A DNA stretch of 64,000 nucleotides from a virus: the IMG/VR virus record IMGVR_UViG_3300032286_000925, positions 1 through 64,000 of that record; one strand, given 5' to 3'. Shown piece after piece: positions 33,630 to 42,988 of the stretch (positions within the stretch are counted from its first letter, which is position 1; each line of letters opens with the position of its first letter). A model generated the notes under the pieces. The model was not told the DNA's origin, searched no databases, and was given only the letters and a program-made list of their open reading frames with translations. Both the position numbers and the translations under genes were made by a program.

Positions 33630-34291
33630 GCAGGTCTCATTCTATACACGATTCCTTTGTGATGGGCTACCCTGACACTCGGGTGTACAAAAACTTTAAA
33701 TCCACTCTCTCTGGCATTTAGGCACCATGAGTAATCTTCCCCAATATCTATTCCGACTGGGTATTGCTCCCATTTTAAGTTTCTAATCTTAAACCACGGT
33801 CTAGACATATTTTCAAAAACTCCGGACTTTATGGCAACAAAGCCGAACCCTACTCCAAGCATTTCGGTTGGTCCTTTGGTTGTAAAGTCTTTATCGTAAA
33901 CAGGTCTTGGTAGTCCGTTTTTTCCAAAATCAGCGCAGGCTACTTTCCCGGAGAGGTCCACTATATACAAGCCACTTACTATATCTAGTTCAGATTGATA
34001 GAGTTTCCTAAAATCTTCGACAGTCCATTCGATATCTGAATCTATCCAAAATATTTTGTCGTAGGTGTATTGACCTCCGCCAACCTCCTGATTTGACCAG
34101 TCTTCGGTTTCCATATCCAAGGCAACCTGCTCTCTTAGGGTAGGAATAAAAGACGATGCTCGATTAAGAAACTTGTAAGTAAGGTTTTGTTCGGTTAGCC
34201 ATTTGATTGTCTCTATCAAACTGGAAACGTAAGCTCCGTGAAGTAATCCACCGGGGGTAGCAATTAAAACATTGTAATGCGGTTTAGTCAT
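33626..34291 (-). CDS. GT-A type glycosyltransferase
   Basis: 221 aa. VLIATPGGLLHGAYVSSL opens a Rossmann-like fold, and the DxD metal/nucleotide-sugar site is IFWIDSDIEW near residue 86. GFGFVAIKSGVFE and GEDYSWCLNARESGF follow, typical of inverting family 2-like enzymes. Probably modifies a surface or virion glycan or DNA base; the substrate is unknown. Confidence 0.75.
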   Translation of the reverse strand: MTKPHYNVLIATPGGLLHGAYVSSLIETIKWLTEQNLTYKFLNRASSFIPTLREQVALDMETEDWSNQEVGGGQYTYDKIFWIDSDIEWTVEDFRKLYQSELDIVSGLYIVDLSGKVACADFGKNGLPRPVYDKDFTTKGPTEMLGVGFGFVAIKSGVFENMSRPWFKIRNLKWEQYPVGIDIGEDYSWCLNARESGFKVFVHPSVRVAHHKGIVYRMRPA

Positions 34292-34745
34292 TTAACATGC
34301 TTTCATAAGTAATAATTTTTTCGCCCTTGCAAAGTTTGCAATCGTCTTTAGTTGCGGTTGTGCAGTTTTTACACCAAATTCCGTCGGGGTACTCTAAATC
34401 AATTTCACCGAAGGCGTAGGTAAACTTGTTTCTAAAAGTTTCATTTAGTTGTCTTTCTATAAACTTGATGTTTTTCATACTCCAAGTTTTATCTGAATCT
34501 GGGACAAACATGGTGACGGTATATCTGGTTAGTGGTCTGCGATCGGTTGTGAAGTTTGTCAAGTCAGAATCTCCTGAAGACCATTCAACATAAAAATCTG
34601 CACTTGGGTAGTTTTCAGCAATAACATCTGAAAGGGCCTCGGTTGCATCACTCCATAGGTCTTTACCTACTGAGATGTTCCATCCGTTATCTGTCTTTTC
34701 GTATCTGTCGCTGTGTAACCCGAATACTAGGGTTGCTTTAATCAT
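34284..34745 (-). CDS. hypothetical protein with C-terminal zinc site
   Basis: 153 aa from the ATG overlapping the upstream stop. The end carries C-x2-C and C-x2-C (WCKNCTTATKDDCKLCKGEK). The N-terminal part is beta-rich. No family assigned. Confidence 0.6.
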   Translation of the reverse strand: MIKATLVFGLHSDRYEKTDNGWNISVGKDLWSDATEALSDVIAENYPSADFYVEWSSGDSDLTNFTTDRRPLTRYTVTMFVPDSDKTWSMKNIKFIERQLNETFRNKFTYAFGEIDLEYPDGIWCKNCTTATKDDCKLCKGEKIITYESMLND

Positions 34746-34929
34746 CTCCACCTATCTCAAACCAACCATCTCCACCGCATGTTTTGCAGATGAAGAAGTC
34801 TTGAGAGTCTTTGCATTCGCAGTCATACCCATCACTACATAAGTGGTCTGGGTCGTATGTCAGGTTTTTGGTTTGACCGGCACCTTCACACTCTTCGCAT
34901 TGTGCCCATGATTGATCGAACTCTTCCAC
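34738..34929 (-). CDS. DnaJ-type zinc-finger protein
   Basis: 63 aa. CEECEGAGQ at the start and CKTCGGDGW at the end are CxxCxGxG repeats, with extra Cys between. Overlaps the next gene. Confidence 0.65.
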   Translation of the reverse strand: MEEFDQSWAQCEECEGAGQTKNLTYDPDHLCSDGYDCECKDSQDFFICKTCGGDGWFEIGGDD

Positions 34930-34938
34930 GATAATCTC

Positions 34939-35250
34939 CTAATTTTCATCCATTGGGCCACCACTTAAAGATAGCCACTGATGTATCATAGCATTCAAAT
35001 GTTTCACTGGTAGTGTATTAATTTTATCCCACTGCTTTGGGTCCACTAGACAAGTCTCCATAAGTGCCATCACCGAACTTAGTTTTTCTTCAACCGGGGC
35101 TTTCATAAAAGATGCCATTTTGCTGTGAGGTAACTCTTCCATAGATATAAGCTCGATTGGCCCGAAGGGGGTTTGTATCTTTACTATATCAATGGCCTGT
35201 AGGCTTTCTTCAATAAACTTTTTGCCTTTGTTTTCTTCGCGCTTTCCCAT
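34939..35250 (-). CDS. hypothetical helical protein
   Basis: 103 aa. The C-terminal part DPKQWDKINTLPVKHLNAMIHQWLSLSG has the look of phage tail-assembly-chaperone C-termini, but no frameshift partner or tape measure is nearby, so the similarity may be chance. Confidence 0.55.
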   Translation of the reverse strand: MGKREENKGKKFIEESLQAIDIVKIQTPFGPIELISMEELPHSKMASFMKAPVEEKLSSVMALMETCLVDPKQWDKINTLPVKHLNAMIHQWLSLSGGPMDEN

Positions 35251-35474
35251 TAGTTTTCCTCTACATCAAAAATATCTTCGGGGTCATTCTCCCAGCATAC
35301 TCCTTCGCCACCACAGGTGTCAACATCAAGATAACATTCTCCACAGATATCCCCCTGTCCAACACACACTTTGCACTCGATAACGTAGTCACTTAAGATT
35401 GGGTCCCATACTAGTCCTTTGATGTCGCATTCTGGGCACTTGATTAGTCTTTCATATTTTCCAGGCTTAGACAT
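35250..35474 (-). CDS. Cys-rich zinc protein
   Basis: 74 aa with nine Cys in C-x2-C groups (CPECDIKG, CKVCVGQGDICGEC). DnaJ-like metal binding is likely. Start and stop overlap both neighbours. Confidence 0.65.
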   Translation of the reverse strand: MSKPGKYERLIKCPECDIKGLVWDPILSDYVIECKVCVGQGDICGECYLDVDTCGGEGVCWENDPEDIFDVEEN

Positions 35475-35932
35475 TAAATCTCGTCTCTACATTTACGACA
35501 CAAAAGTGCATCGTGTCCTGTTGCCTCTTCGGACTCTGAACCGTATTGGGTTACGGGGACTGGGGATATCTGACCGGGGGTGTTGCATCTATCACAAACC
35601 ATTTCGACCATCCACTTAATCCAATGTCCTTTTTCAGTTGAGGCTAGGATACCACGACCAAGAGCATGCAGTGGTCCCGCACCAATGGTTTTTCTCAAGA
35701 AATCTCTGACATCTTCTGCCTCTAAAACTGCTCTGGAACTTTTACAGAGACAGTCCATTTTCGATGGCTTACAATAGACCATTCCCGAATATGTTGAGTG
35801 TCTAGACATAGGATGTCCACAAGCGCAGATTCGACCGTCTCGATCTAATCTTCTTCCAGCTCCTGCTAGTTGCTCTTCAGCTGCCTTAGATTCCTCAACA
35901 CCAAAATCCAAAAACTCGTACGGATTTTCCAT
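35474..35932 (-). CDS. conserved actinophage zinc protein
   Basis: 152 aa starting at the ATG (MENPYEFLDF) lying 6 nt after a TAAGGT box, the same spacing as other leaderless genes here; an ATG 6 nt upstream is possible. ICACGHPMSRHS, CLCKSS, then DVRDFLRKTIGAGPLHALGRGI and final CDRC/CRKC pairs match a conserved unnamed actinophage family. Confidence 0.7.
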   Translation of the reverse strand: MENPYEFLDFGVEESKAAEEQLAGAGRRLDRDGRICACGHPMSRHSTYSGMVYCKPSKMDCLCKSSRAVLEAEDVRDFLRKTIGAGPLHALGRGILASTEKGHWIKWMVEMVCDRCNTPGQISPVPVTQYGSESEEATGHDALLCRKCRDEI

Positions 35933-35985
35933 ACTCATACCTTACCAACTTTCTTTTTTTATTTTAAGGTCATAAACATCTTAGC

Positions 35986-36114
35986 ATGAATGTCAACCTT
36001 TTTTTATGAATGTAAATGAATATTTGAATGTCAACTATATTTTCAGCCCCCCCTAACGCTCACACATACGCGTATAGAAATATTAGTTGACATTCGTATA
36101 TTAGTTGACATTCA
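35986..36114. promoter_or_regulatory. divergent promoter region with four TGAATGTCAACT boxes
   Basis: Boxes at 35986-35997 and 36025-36036 point one way; AGTTGACATTC at 36085-36095 and 36103-36114 point the other way, the last two 18 bp apart. Each contains TTGACA, so it can serve as -35 and as operator. The plus promoter would be TTGACA with TACGAT at 16 bp. The pattern fits a shared regulator of the 35.9-kb (-) and 36.2-kb (+) transcripts. Confidence 0.7.
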
Positions 36115-36254
36115 TAAGACATACTATACGATTTTAGGTAAATATTTTTCCTATTTTGTGTTGGTATCTGGAAAGTTCAAATTTGGACATTTTTACCCAT
36201 TTCTGTATAGTATGTAACATAACTTCAAAAAATAGTACATTAAGGAGTATCACC

Positions 36255-36461
36255 ATGGCATTTGCTTTTTTTCTTTTTGCCCCATTTTACCTGTGGCCAG
36301 CGTTCATTTTCTTCGGTCTAAAGTCCAAAACTGGAGCAGCTTTTCCTATTCTTTTACTCCTAATTTTACTCCCGATAGCCTACTTTTTCGATTGCTACGA
36401 GACGATTGGAATATATGTAGGGATACTTTGCCTACTAGCTTTTATCTTTGTTGGGATGTAA
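36255..36461 (+). CDS. small hydrophobic membrane protein
   Basis: 68 aa from the ATG after AAGGAG (7-nt spacing). Almost entirely hydrophobic, with two or three helices (FFLFAPFYLWPAFIFFG, FPILLLLILLPIAYFF, IYVGILCLLAFIFVG). It is an isolated plus-strand gene with its own regulated promoter. This suits a superinfection-exclusion or lysogeny-type membrane protein, but that is inference. Confidence 0.75.
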   Translation: MAFAFFLFAPFYLWPAFIFFGLKSKTGAAFPILLLLILLPIAYFFDCYETIGIYVGILCLLAFIFVGM

Positions 36462-36470
36462 CCAAAACAA

Positions 36471-37040
36471 CTAGACCTTATTGATTTGTATCAAAATGTC
36501 GTCAGACCTGTCCTTAAAACTTCGTAAATCATAGACAACTGCTTCACAACCAGTAATACTGAATATGTCGCTTACAAGAGTCTGAGCCACCTCAATATCA
36601 ACTACATCTTCAATGAAATACTTACCACCAACATTTAGATACCCCCACAAGTTACGCAAACCAGCAACCTGCTCCTCATATCTATGGGAACCATCGTCAA
36701 TAATATAATCAAAACTACTGCCACCAAGTACACCATCAATTTGAACAGCATCAGTAGCATCACACAAAAATACCTGAGATTTTAGCGATTCCCACCCCAA
36801 TCTTGACAAATCTATATCAAGTCCAACGACCCTAGATTCAGGTAGATACTCATTCCACATATTTATCGAGTGACCCTCGTAAACACCCACTTCAAGCAGA
36901 CTTTTTCCAGTTTCAGCCGGTATCTGCTCACCATATATGTCAATGTAGCTGTGCGCAGTGCCTTTGTCGCCCCTACCATCAGAAAAACTGTGATTTTCAT
37001 ACACTTCTTGTAAAGATTTCACATTAGCCTTTCGGTCCAT
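36471..37040 (-). CDS. class I SAM-dependent methyltransferase
   Basis: 189 aa. LLEVGVYEGHSINMW is the SAM-binding loop, VVGLDIDLSR follows, and DYIIDDGSHRYEEQ is the motif of the sugar O-methyltransferase/cephalosporin hydroxylase-like group. It sits last in an operon of sugar genes, so methylation of a glycan is likely. Confidence 0.8.
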   Translation of the reverse strand: MDRKANVKSLQEVYENHSFSDGRGDKGTAHSYIDIYGEQIPAETGKSLLEVGVYEGHSINMWNEYLPESRVVGLDIDLSRLGWESLKSQVFLCDATDAVQIDGVLGGSSFDYIIDDGSHRYEEQVAGLRNLWGYLNVGGKYFIEDVVDIEVAQTLVSDIFSITGCEAVVYDLRSFKDRSDDILIQINKV

Positions 37041-38023
37041 GTTTTTGGGGTCAAATTTGATTTAATTTCAACTGGTAAATGATACTCAAAGTCCTTCACC
37101 CGAGGTCTAACCCAATCAACCAAATCATAAAGTCCTTTTTCTAATGAAACAGTAGTTTTGTAGTCCAAAAGTTCACGACTCTTGTTGCTAGAACACAAGG
37201 CTACATGGACTTCTTGAGGTCTTCCCGGCATGTAGATAGGGTCAAGTTCAAATCCAATAATTGACGCTAACAACTCAGCTAAATGTTTAATAGTTATTGG
37301 AGATTCATCAGGTCCGATGTTTATAACCTGACCCACAGCCTCTGGCAGATAACTAGCCCTATAGATTGGCTCAACTACATCTTCAATAAAACTAAAACAA
37401 CGTTGCTGAGAACCGTCACCATAAATAATTGGCTGTTTACCCTGCAACATACGATTAGTCATAATGCTCGCAACATTCCTAAACGGATCATCAAACTTCT
37501 GTCTAGCCCCAACAATGTTATGAGGAACAAGAATCACCAAATCAACACTATGAACATCAGCAAGATTCTTCAATACCCGCTCAGCAGCTAGTTTACTTAT
37601 CCCATATGGGTCTTGAGGCTTACAAACTAAAGACTCATCAAATAGGTTGCCACCATTATCCCCATACCTAGCCATACTTGACATATAAATAAACTTAGGA
37701 ACGTTTGCTTGAATACTTGCAGTCATAGCATTCACACTAATCTGCATAGTATTACGAACAACTAATGCTGGACTAAAGACACTCAAACCTTCATACGCTG
37801 TACACGCAGCATGGATAACCAAATCTGCACCAACAAAAACAGGGGTAATGCTGTCTAAGTCATCTAAATCAAGATTATAAAACTCCACACCCTCAGGAAT
37901 ATTGTCTAAACTACCTCCAATAAGGTTATCTATGCCACGCACCTTCCAACCCTCAGACATGTACTTATCAGCAAGATGAGACCCAAGGAACCCAGCTACA
38001 CCAGTAATAACAACTATCTTCAT
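37019..38023 (-). CDS. NAD-dependent sugar-nucleotide epimerase/dehydratase
   Basis: 334 aa. The NAD site GVAGFLGSHLAD is near the N-terminus, DNLIGGSLDNIP is the second strand region, and the catalytic Y-x3-K is YGISKLAAERV with upstream MSSMARYG. GalE-like extended SDR family. Overlaps the methyltransferase start by 22 nt. A GTG at 38029 is an alternative start. Confidence 0.87.
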   Translation of the reverse strand: MKIVVITGVAGFLGSHLADKYMSEGWKVRGIDNLIGGSLDNIPEGVEFYNLDLDDLDSITPVFVGADLVIHAACTAYEGLSVFSPALVVRNTMQISVNAMTASIQANVPKFIYMSSMARYGDNGGNLFDESLVCKPQDPYGISKLAAERVLKNLADVHSVDLVILVPHNIVGARQKFDDPFRNVASIMTNRMLQGKQPIIYGDGSQQRCFSFIEDVVEPIYRASYLPEAVGQVINIGPDESPITIKHLAELLASIIGFELDPIYMPGRPQEVHVALCSSNKSRELLDYKTTVSLEKGLYDLVDWVRPRVKDFEYHLPVEIKSNLTPKTWTERLM

Positions 38024-38036
38024 AAACACATCATCC

Positions 38037-38660
38037 TTAAAAATTCTCTCCTAGGACTTCTAAAATCCCATGATAGTTTGTTTCCCCATCTGGAAGATAG
38101 GCACACATAGAAGTGTAAATATACCCATCTGAGTCATACCTCTTGTCTTTCCAGAATCCATACTCTTTCCACACATCCCTGTGAGCAACCACTTGTAACG
38201 CATCTGTTTTGTGGAATACAGGTCTATGACCACTAACGACCGCCCCAATGACATGATGAATAATTGAAAAGAGAAAAATGTTTTTAGTTGTTTTATCTAT
38301 TTCATCGTTTAAATACTCTAAAGCGTTTTTATAAAGTAAGTTATCAATATTAAACTGAATGTAATACTCTCCAAGATTATTTTCATATGCGTATTTCATA
38401 GCTAAATCTCTGGAAGAATGCCCCCAATCATTCATTCTTTTTTCAGTATTGATTAAGATTGGCTCTATACCCAGAGCTTTAAAATCAATACCTTCTTCTT
38501 CATATGTTTTTTCTTTTGGTCCGTCGTGGCAAATAACAATATTAAAATCTCTGAATGTCTGATTTGCAATGGACTGTAGTCCGGTTTGAATAGACGGAGT
38601 TTTACCAGTTCTAGGAACATGATGCTCATAATCAACTGCAACAATACAAAACTTTTTCAT
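38037..38660 (-). CDS. family 2-like glycosyltransferase
   Basis: 207 aa from MKKFCIVAVDYEHHVP. SIQTGLQSIANQTFRDFNIVICHDGP is the classic GT2 opening, and FNIDNLLY replaces the usual DxD. VFHKTDALQVVAHRDVWKEYGFW and SDGYIYTSM follow as in acceptor-side motifs. Part of the surface-sugar operon. Confidence 0.75.
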   Translation of the reverse strand: MKKFCIVAVDYEHHVPRTGKTPSIQTGLQSIANQTFRDFNIVICHDGPKEKTYEEEGIDFKALGIEPILINTEKRMNDWGHSSRDLAMKYAYENNLGEYYIQFNIDNLLYKNALEYLNDEIDKTTKNIFLFSIIHHVIGAVVSGHRPVFHKTDALQVVAHRDVWKEYGFWKDKRYDSDGYIYTSMCAYLPDGETNYHGILEVLGENF

Positions 38661-38661
38661 G

Positions 38662-39483
38662 CTAAAAAATAAACCTTTCGTTGTCATCTAGGTTTAAATA
38701 AACCTGAGACACCACCAACGGTTCCTTTGTTACAACTTTTCTATACATTAGATTTAGCACATCTGCCATTTTGTTCGGGTCAATACCGATATGCTCCGCA
38801 TATCCTAAAGATTTCTGAGTGATCATTCTCATCTCAACCATTGCTTTACCGTGGTCATAGTCAGTAGCAGAAGTATGTCCTACAACACAACCCCAGTCCC
38901 TATAGACTTTTTTATTTAAACATATTGCTAAAGCGCAATACACAGAGTCAATACCCCAACCTAGATTTACTTTTTCAAACCCTCTATCAAAATCCCCGGT
39001 TTCAAACATCCACTCGTAGAAGTCAAAAATAACCTCAGCTAACTTTCTGGACGTCGCTACCCATATACCATTGGTGTGTGTAGACAAAACTAATCCAGGA
39101 TGTTGCGTCGACCTTTCAATGGATGACCCATCCCAAGACCAAACATCTGCATCTGAAAAACAAGGAGCGTAAGCCCAGCAATCTGGATCCGATTCAAATA
39201 ACGTTTCTACTTTTCTAGTTAGCCCCGCGTAATCTTTAAAAACGCCATCTCCGGCATTGAAAATAAAAACCGAATGATCTGTAGTTAAGAAATCTTTTAT
39301 AGCATTATAAAAATGCCCTAGATACCAGACTCTATTAGCACGAATCCACCTCTCGTTTACATCCGAGTAACTCGAGTCGTTATACATTAAATAGTCAAGA
39401 CCAGCGTTCGAGAGTTGTGTATCTATATCTAAAGAGTTTTGATATACCCTATTCCAAGATACACAGTAAGTTTTTGATGTCAT
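38662..39483 (-). CDS. glycosyltransferase-like protein
   Basis: 273 aa from the ATG at 39483; the longer TTG start lacks a ribosome site. Pattern includes VFIFNAGDGVFKDYAG, NGIWVATSRKLAEVIFDFYEWM and GWGIDSVYCALAICLNKKVYRDW, which I have seen in unnamed glycosyltransferases. A TAGAAT box 7 nt before the ATG suggests leaderless translation. Confidence 0.6.
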   Translation of the reverse strand: MTSKTYCVSWNRVYQNSLDIDTQLSNAGLDYLMYNDSSYSDVNERWIRANRVWYLGHFYNAIKDFLTTDHSVFIFNAGDGVFKDYAGLTRKVETLFESDPDCWAYAPCFSDADVWSWDGSSIERSTQHPGLVLSTHTNGIWVATSRKLAEVIFDFYEWMFETGDFDRGFEKVNLGWGIDSVYCALAICLNKKVYRDWGCVVGHTSATDYDHGKAMVEMRMITQKSLGYAEHIGIDPNKMADVLNLMYRKVVTKEPLVVSQVYLNLDDNERFIF

Positions 39484-39567
39484 AGTACCAATTCTATCTA
39501 AAGTCAAAAAGACCTATTTACTGTAAAATAGAGGTACATACCAACTTTTATAGAAGGAATTAAGTAA

Positions 39568-42498
39568 GTGTCACGCCCTAAAAAGGGTGTGGGAGAGCAC
39601 TCAAAACATAGACTTAGTAAAAAAGGACCGCTGTTACTCACAACGGCCTTTCTTGTTTTTTACCCAGTTTGCTTAACGCAAGCAGCTACTTCTTCTTTTC
39701 ATCAAAAGAGTCAAGCAACTTCTTTGTCTTACGAGCAGCAGCTAGGTTTGCAAAAATACCCAGCACAAACAGCGCTAGGACTCCAGCACCAAAGCCTACC
39801 CAAAAACTATCAAGGTTTACAGTTATTAGCACAGTCATCTCCTTCAGTTGATGATTTCAATACTCTTAATACTACACTATCTAAGTACCAAACTCAACTT
39901 CAAACACTTATATCTAAAAAAGATACAAATCCGTCTTCGGAGCTTGATAAAGCCATTACTGACGTCGAAGCTAAGATATCTGACCTAGAAGAGAAGATAG
40001 CCAAGTTCACCCAAACCATCAATAGCGTCAAAAATGCCCAAACTACCCTTGCTAAAGCCTTACAAACCCTCTTAGAGAATCAAAACAGCTTAAAAACGGC
40101 TCAAAACACCTTAGACAACGCTAAATCTAGTCTTTCAATAGCCACCAACGCTAAAAATACTCAAGACGCCATCACGACGGCATCAAAAGCAACTTTAGAC
40201 TCTGCACAAGCAATCTATCAAGAGTCTTTAACTGAAAAAGAACTATCTGACGCATCTCTGACGCACCAGCAGACTATAACAGCACAAGCACAACAAGGCG
40301 TCAATCAGGCACAAGCATCAGTTGACAATGCAACGGCAAACACCTTGGCGGCCCAAGCAACTTTAAACGAAGCGTCATCAAAAGTTGCAGCAGCCTCTGG
40401 AAATCTCATCAAAGCATCTATAAAGAAATCACAAGCACAGCAAGATCTAGAAGTTGCCTCATCCAAACTTCAAACGAAGCAGTCAGAAGTATCTGCTGCC
40501 AGGGAAACTTACAACCAAGTCACTATACAATACAACGAAACTTTAGACACATACACAACGGTCTATAACGAGTACCTGGATGCGCAAGAGACTGTAAACA
40601 TTACACGAATCAACCTCCAAGAAGCGACTAACCAGCTCAACCAAGCACAGTCAGACTATGACAATCTACTTATTCCTGACCCAACGTGGACTCCACTTAC
40701 TTACGAACAAGAGCACGAACGCTTAGTTCCAACCACCACCATTGTTCCAGTTACAACCACAACCCTTACAGGCGGCCTAACCGCTGACGTATTCAACCGA
40801 AATGGTTACAATAACGCTCCACCACTACCTACCTCAAACGAACGACCTATCTACACAACCATAGTTCCAGACATCAACTTCAACTGGGGTTCAGGACAGG
40901 TCTTCAACTCAGGTAGAAGCGAAGATGTCATTGTACGTTTCACGGGAAACATTTCATTCCCGACCTCTGGCAACTACCAGTTCTACTCACCAGCAGATGA
41001 CGGAACTATTCTCCAAATCGACGGAGTTCAGATTATCAGCGACTGGCGAGACAAAGGTGGAGGCGGTTCTACCTCTGCACCAGTTTATTTTGAAGGCGGT
41101 TCTACCCACAGCATCACCCTTTACTACTACGAGAATGGTGGCGGAGCTAACGTCTGGCTTTATTACTACACCCCACAGACAGGTTATGTTCTAGTTCCGC
41201 CATCTTACCTAGGTACAACATCTACCACTACAACTACCTACGTTGAACAAACTGTTTGGGACTACGAAACCTACTACACCACAGAGGTAGTCCCTGGACA
41301 AGTCCACCCACTAATCCACGACCCTGCTCTACTGCCTAACCTACGGAACGCACAAATCTATTACGACGCAACCGTTCTTGCTAACCAGCAAGCAGAAGAA
41401 GACTGGCAGATAGCACAAGACAATCAACAGCAAGCAGCCCAAGATTCCCTAGCAGCCTATTACCTACTTATAGATACTGCCACCACTCTTAACGCCCTTT
41501 CTTCAGAACTGGACGTCGACCAAAACGCATTCAATCAAGCTCAGTCAGCTTATAACCAAGCAGACTCTGAGAATGAGGTGGCTCAAACTAACTTAGATAG
41601 CGCTGTAAATGTGAAATCAGTAGCTCAGCAAACTTTTAACGAAGCCGATTCAAACTTAAACACAGCAAACTCCCAGCTTCAGGCAGCTCAAAGTACTTAT
41701 AGCACAGAAAGCAGGAAAAGTCAAGAGAATCAAACTTCAAACGAACAAGTTTCATTAAAAGTTATATCTAATAAGACTATTTTAGATAACCAACAAGAAG
41801 AATATAATAAAAACACTATAGCTTTGGAGTTAGCAACTTCTAACGAAGCTTCAGCGCAAGGTGTAGTTCAGAGCTCTCAAGATGCAGTCAACCAAGCTCA
41901 GATTCTTGTAGACACAAGCGTCCAAGAAAAAGCAACGGCAGAAACGGATCTACAGGCAGCTGAAACTTCTAACGAAACCTCATTCAACAATGCCCAAGAG
42001 GTAGCCTCAGGACTCCCAACTTTGCTTGACACAGCCGATACCATACTAAACACACCTAGAGGTTCTCAGGAGATTCCTACTGACCTTACAGCAGATAACC
42101 TTATAGACGTCGACCTAACGCAAGTTGACCCTACAGAGCTAACAGAAGCACAAGCAGAGCAACTTGTAGAAGCTGCCCTTGTTGTCTTTGAAACAGCCAC
42201 AGAAGGCTCAGCAGAGTACGAACAAGCTCTTGACGCACTTGCACTTGCAGCTCAACAGGACGACATTGTTGTTGACGAAGCTCTAGCATCCATCCCAGGT
42301 GTTGGACAAGCAGCACAAGCAGCAGTAGCAGTATTGAACGCTATTGGAAACTTAGGTGCTGACATCTCACCAAAGAAGCGTAAGCAGGCTCAGAACCTAG
42401 TTGTAACCACCCTTGTTGTTGGACAAATTGCCCAGACAGCAGCCCTAGCTACCGCCAGTGCAGGCGGTTCATCTAATAGAACTACAAGGAGAAAATAA
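39568..42498 (+). CDS. secreted coiled-coil protein with PA14 domain
   Basis: 976 aa from a GTG with GAAGGA 9 nt upstream. A signal-peptide-like N-terminus (KKGPLLLTTAFLVFYPVCLTQA) is followed by about 280 residues of Gln/Ala/Asn coiled coil. A PA14 domain (about 400-540; DVFNRNGYNN, YQFYSPADDGTILQIDG, ITLYYYENGG) follows, with flanking Thr-rich strands, then more coiled coil and a hydrophobic C-terminus. PA14 domains bind sugars. Likely an adsorption or surface protein. Its first about 90 codons overlap a well-formed antisense gene, so the start is debatable. Confidence 0.75.
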   Translation: MSRPKKGVGEHSKHRLSKKGPLLLTTAFLVFYPVCLTQAATSSFHQKSQATSLSYEQQLGLQKYPAQTALGLQHQSLPKNYQGLQLLAQSSPSVDDFNTLNTTLSKYQTQLQTLISKKDTNPSSELDKAITDVEAKISDLEEKIAKFTQTINSVKNAQTTLAKALQTLLENQNSLKTAQNTLDNAKSSLSIATNAKNTQDAITTASKATLDSAQAIYQESLTEKELSDASLTHQQTITAQAQQGVNQAQASVDNATANTLAAQATLNEASSKVAAASGNLIKASIKKSQAQQDLEVASSKLQTKQSEVSAARETYNQVTIQYNETLDTYTTVYNEYLDAQETVNITRINLQEATNQLNQAQSDYDNLLIPDPTWTPLTYEQEHERLVPTTTIVPVTTTTLTGGLTADVFNRNGYNNAPPLPTSNERPIYTTIVPDINFNWGSGQVFNSGRSEDVIVRFTGNISFPTSGNYQFYSPADDGTILQIDGVQIISDWRDKGGGGSTSAPVYFEGGSTHSITLYYYENGGGANVWLYYYTPQTGYVLVPPSYLGTTSTTTTTYVEQTVWDYETYYTTEVVPGQVHPLIHDPALLPNLRNAQIYYDATVLANQQAEEDWQIAQDNQQQAAQDSLAAYYLLIDTATTLNALSSELDVDQNAFNQAQSAYNQADSENEVAQTNLDSAVNVKSVAQQTFNEADSNLNTANSQLQAAQSTYSTESRKSQENQTSNEQVSLKVISNKTILDNQQEEYNKNTIALELATSNEASAQGVVQSSQDAVNQAQILVDTSVQEKATAETDLQAAETSNETSFNNAQEVASGLPTLLDTADTILNTPRGSQEIPTDLTADNLIDVDLTQVDPTELTEAQAEQLVEAALVVFETATEGSAEYEQALDALALAAQQDDIVVDEALASIPGVGQAAQAAVAVLNAIGNLGADISPKKRKQAQNLVVTTLVVGQIAQTAALATASAGGSSNRTTRRK
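39686..39832 (-). CDS. small single-TM protein antisense to the PA14 gene start
   Basis: 48 aa from a GTG 6 nt after AAGGAG (an ATG at 39838 is possible). DSFWVGFGAGVLALFVLGIFA is one TM helix followed by a basic KKLLDSFDEKKK tail, a typical small phage membrane protein. A bulged hairpin followed by six T (about 39619-39655, minus strand) acts as its terminator. It lies entirely inside the plus-strand ORF. Confidence 0.5.
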   Translation of the reverse strand: MLITVNLDSFWVGFGAGVLALFVLGIFANLAAARKTKKLLDSFDEKKK

Positions 42499-42794
42499 TG
42501 AAATTATTCGCAAACGTAATACTACGAGTAGTAGCCACATTCGTAGCGTCTGCACTAGGCGTTATCGGTGCTGGCTCTGTTGCTGGCTCTGTAAGCGGTG
42601 TTGATATCCCAATCTGGTTTAGCGCAATCATGGGAGGAATCATGGCGGTTGCTAAGGTTGTCGAGCTTCTCTCTCTAGCGTTCCTAGAAGATGGAAAACT
42701 CAGCCGAGAAGAAATCAACGCTGCTTTTCGCCAGACCACCAAAATCAAAGACATTGACGAAACCACTTCAACAAGCAAGAAAGAGAAAGAATAA
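42498..42794 (+). CDS. holin-like membrane protein (paralogue 1)
   Basis: 98 aa. Two hydrophobic segments (about 7-32 and 38-58) are followed by LEDGKLSREEINAAF and a charged Ser/Lys tail. It resembles the minus-strand protein at 53283-53552 in order and in the DGKL..(D/E)EIN.AF motif. Its position before an M23 peptidase suits a holin. Confidence 0.7.
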   Translation: MKLFANVILRVVATFVASALGVIGAGSVAGSVSGVDIPIWFSAIMGGIMAVAKVVELLSLAFLEDGKLSREEINAAFRQTTKIKDIDETTSTSKKEKE

Positions 42795-42988
42795 TGAAGA
42801 AAATAACAAAGTTCCTAGGGGAACTTTTCAAAGACCTACTTGACCAAGCGTGGACCCTACTAGGTCTAGCGTTGGGTTGGGTGCTTCTAGAAGGTTCTGC
42901 CAGAGATATCGTAGGTAAGTTGATTGGAATTACCCTACTTATTTGGGTTCTGACCTTCCCTATCCGTCGTGGCAAAGACGACGAATAA
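42794..42988 (+). CDS. small two-TM membrane protein
   Basis: 64 aa. Hydrophobic segments (TLLGLALGWVLLEG and IVGKLIGITLLIWVLTFPI) end in a charged RRGKDDE tail. Overlaps the holin-like gene (TAATG), so it is cotranslated; a lysis or antiholin partner is plausible. Confidence 0.7.
   Translation: MKKITKFLGELFKDLLDQAWTLLGLALGWVLLEGSARDIVGKLIGITLLIWVLTFPIRRGKDDE

Noticed and set aside
34939-35250. Tail assembly chaperone
   Set aside because: Only a short C-terminal resemblance; no slippery site, extended frame product or tape-measure gene nearby.
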